Shown here piece after piece: positions 62,344 through 64,000 of a stretch of 64,000 nt of DNA (position 1 is its first letter; each line of letters starts with the position of its first letter). The notes beneath the pieces were generated by a model, which ran no database searches, was not told where the DNA came from, and was given only the letters and a program-made list of their open reading frames with translations. This DNA is from Parus major (Eukaryota > Chordata > Aves > Passeriformes > Paridae). The stretch spans positions 51,117,363 through 51,181,362 of the forward strand of contig NC_031774.1 in assembly GCF_001522545.3 (NCBI RefSeq). The letters run 5' to 3'. The position numbers and the translations under genes are program-made.

Positions 62344-64000
62344 GTGATTAAGACTATTTCCATACACAAGCTGTCATAGATGAAATAACTTCCTTATTGT
62401 AAGTGGAGTAACATGGTGGTTGGAGAAGGACCTTAAACTTATACCTCAGTTCTTTTAGAATAAGCCTCTGTTCCTTATGACACTTTACAGCACTGACATG
62501 TACATCCCTTTATCTTCAGTAGAGAGATAGCGAGCAGAAGTTTGTTCCTCTTTTGTGCCACTTAAAATGTTTATATGTGGCGCTTTCTTGAGCTTCTTGC
62601 AAACTTGCACTCTGTTTTTCCATGAGTGTTCGTGTTGCTTTTTGGTCACTGTGGTAATTTTTCTTGTTTTAAGCATTTATTTTGCCAAAGAAAGATTTCT
62701 GCAGGGTCAATAAATGAAACAATATAAACAGCAGTATTTTCTATGCATTTGTATCCATACGACATCTACCCTGCTTTACCTGCAGCCAAACTCCCAGTAC
62801 TTGAGGTGATAGTTATACTATAAAATGTATTGTGTATAATTTTTTAGTACTTTCCTGTATTCCTTGAGTTTATTTTTATATTCTGCTAGAAGAAATAGCT
62901 TTAATTAAATTTGTTCATGCATGAATTGGAAGTTTTCTTCCGTGTGCCACCCACTTATTTCCAGTATCATGTGTTAGGATAGAATTCTGTTAATGGGAGA
63001 CTGTCATCTTTAATTAGTGTTAATTATTGTCATCATGATTTCAGTAAAATCACTGAAAACTATAGTTGGTCACATAATAGAAATGCAATAAAAATCATTG
63101 CAGAATAGTGTTTGTTGCTTTGAATTGGGTTGATAATTAAACAATTTCAAAATAAGTTAAATATTTTAAATGGAATTTTATCAAATCTAAGTTCAGCTTT
63201 TGTAATATTCTTTCTATTCTTTTTCTACTTCTTCTCACTTTTGACTTGATCACTAGTTTTGGAAAAACTATTAGTTCTTGTAAACCCATGTTTTGACAGA
63301 TTATGTTCTCCTTTCCATACTATGTAGTTCCTCTGCCTTTGTGTCTGGCAATTTCCATTTCTCTTATTCAAGGCACTGAATTCTATTATTTGGAAAAAGG
63401 CTGCTGTGGTATAATCAACTGAAGTGTTCTAAGGGAACATTGCAAGATGCTAGACTTCCCTTGCTGAAGTATATAGGGCATCTTAAAAAGTTTCAATAAA
63501 GCTTTAATGCTGCTTTTTTTGCCAATGAACATCAAAATTTAAAGTGCACTAATACTTCTGACCAGCAGAAAGGACCGTGTGACCAATAAATTTAGGCATA
63601 GCCTCTGGGTAGCACTCTACTTGACAATTAAGTGTTGTTTTTCTAAATCATTAACAATTCTACTCCTTCATTAGGGTTGCTGGCATGTTTAATGAGATGT
63701 TTTGTCTACTTGCAAGAAGGAGTCATCCAACATGCTTGGGCTTTTGCTCTATACCAGTGTATTAAAGCAGCAGTTACTTTCAACATACGATTTTTAGTTT
63801 GTCTTTTCTTCTGTGACCTTGTTTTTGCACATGCTCCTTCCCCTTTGTGTGATGATATTCTCTGGCTTAAATTTCTGTGTATCTTTCTGTATGAAAAAAA
63901 ACCTAGCTGCCCATTTAAAATGAGAGGAGCTTTATTTACTGTGTGTGCATAGTCCTGATTGGTAGCTGTGGGTATCTGATAGTGTTAAAGAAAAAAAGAG

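Larger units (their letters stand above)
19495..64000 (+). other. PPP2R5C: PPP2R5C gene, 5' part (runs off the right edge)
   Basis: This is the 5' part of the gene for the PP2A B56-gamma regulatory subunit, which directs the PP2A core enzyme (scaffold A plus catalytic C) to substrates. Two families of first exons are visible. The long one uses 19495-19521, 21086-21151 and 36998-37157. The short one uses 49149-49242. Both end with a lone G after the last full codon (phase 1) before a GT donor, so both can join the same next exon. The short N-terminus carries the B56-gamma signature beginning MLTCN. The long one beginning MPNKNKKEK resembles the B56-gamma/delta long N-termini. PPP2R5D is rejected because its N-terminus differs and because the MLTCN exon lies in the same locus. 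The conserved B56 core is not in the window. Introns total more than 44 kb. Confidence 0.93.
49243..64000 (+). other. PPP2R5C intron downstream of both first exons (open-ended)
   Basis: The sequence after the GTGAGT donor is AT-rich. I looked for the common core exon, which should begin with AT after an AG acceptor and encode a segment starting VPPADQEK in known B56-gamma, and did not find it. The shared exon therefore appears to lie beyond the window. Contents include CR1 copies at 54287-54658 and 61895-62343, a G/T-rich tract at 50889-50975 and an A/C-rich tract at 59458-59566. A slightly GC-richer stretch at 51900-52330 has no recognised identity. Confidence 0.7.

Noticed and set aside
1..64000. 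CRISPR arrays, operons, bacterial islands, rRNA or tRNA genes
   Set aside because: None seen. The DNA is vertebrate with spliced genes and CR1 repeats.

Overview
The window looks like avian nuclear DNA, probably from a songbird. The bird signal is the dominant repeat family: CR1 LINE 3' ends in both orientations, with the typical 'ATTCTATGATTCT' tails or their 'AGAATCAT' complements. Two LTRs resemble ones I associate with bird, especially passerine, genomes. The sequence is AT-rich and gene-poor, with two short CpG islands. There are no bacterial or plasmid features.

One protein-coding gene is recognisable: the 5' half of PPP2R5C on the + strand. It encodes the B56-gamma (B') regulatory subunit of protein phosphatase 2A. 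Two promoters and two N-termini are visible. Promoter 1 is a CpG island at about 19.0-20.0 kb. It starts a long form with three coding exons: 19495-19521 (MPNKNKKEK), 21086-21151 and 36998-37157. Promoter 2 is a CpG island at about 48.85-49.07 kb. It starts the short form with one coding exon at 49149-49242 ([20 protein letters not shown]...). Both forms end one base into a codon, and that base is G in each. Both can therefore splice to the same downstream exon, which would restore an Asp at the start of the B56 core. That exon and the whole HEAT-like core lie beyond the right edge.

Layout: 1-19000 is AT-rich upstream sequence with no convincing gene; it holds a CR1 copy (11.5-11.9 kb) and a solo LTR with a perfect 5-bp target-site duplication (13963-14517). 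From 19000-20000 is promoter 1. Introns follow to 48.8 kb, carrying a second LTR (24025-24708), several CR1 copies, an integrase-like relic (28.0-28.2 kb) and a POU-factor-like motif cluster (23.14-23.18 kb). Promoter 2 is at 49 kb. From 49243 to the end is intron with two more CR1 copies.

I see no undescribed multi-gene system. The best leads concern control of PPP2R5C: a uORF, a start-stop element and leaky-scanning geometry at promoter 2; a possible 33/35-nt alternative exon in intron 1; a strong G-quadruplex motif just inside intron 1; and an apparent base-composition skew switch at promoter 1. Splice joins and motifs were read by eye; no alignment, transcript data or database search was available.
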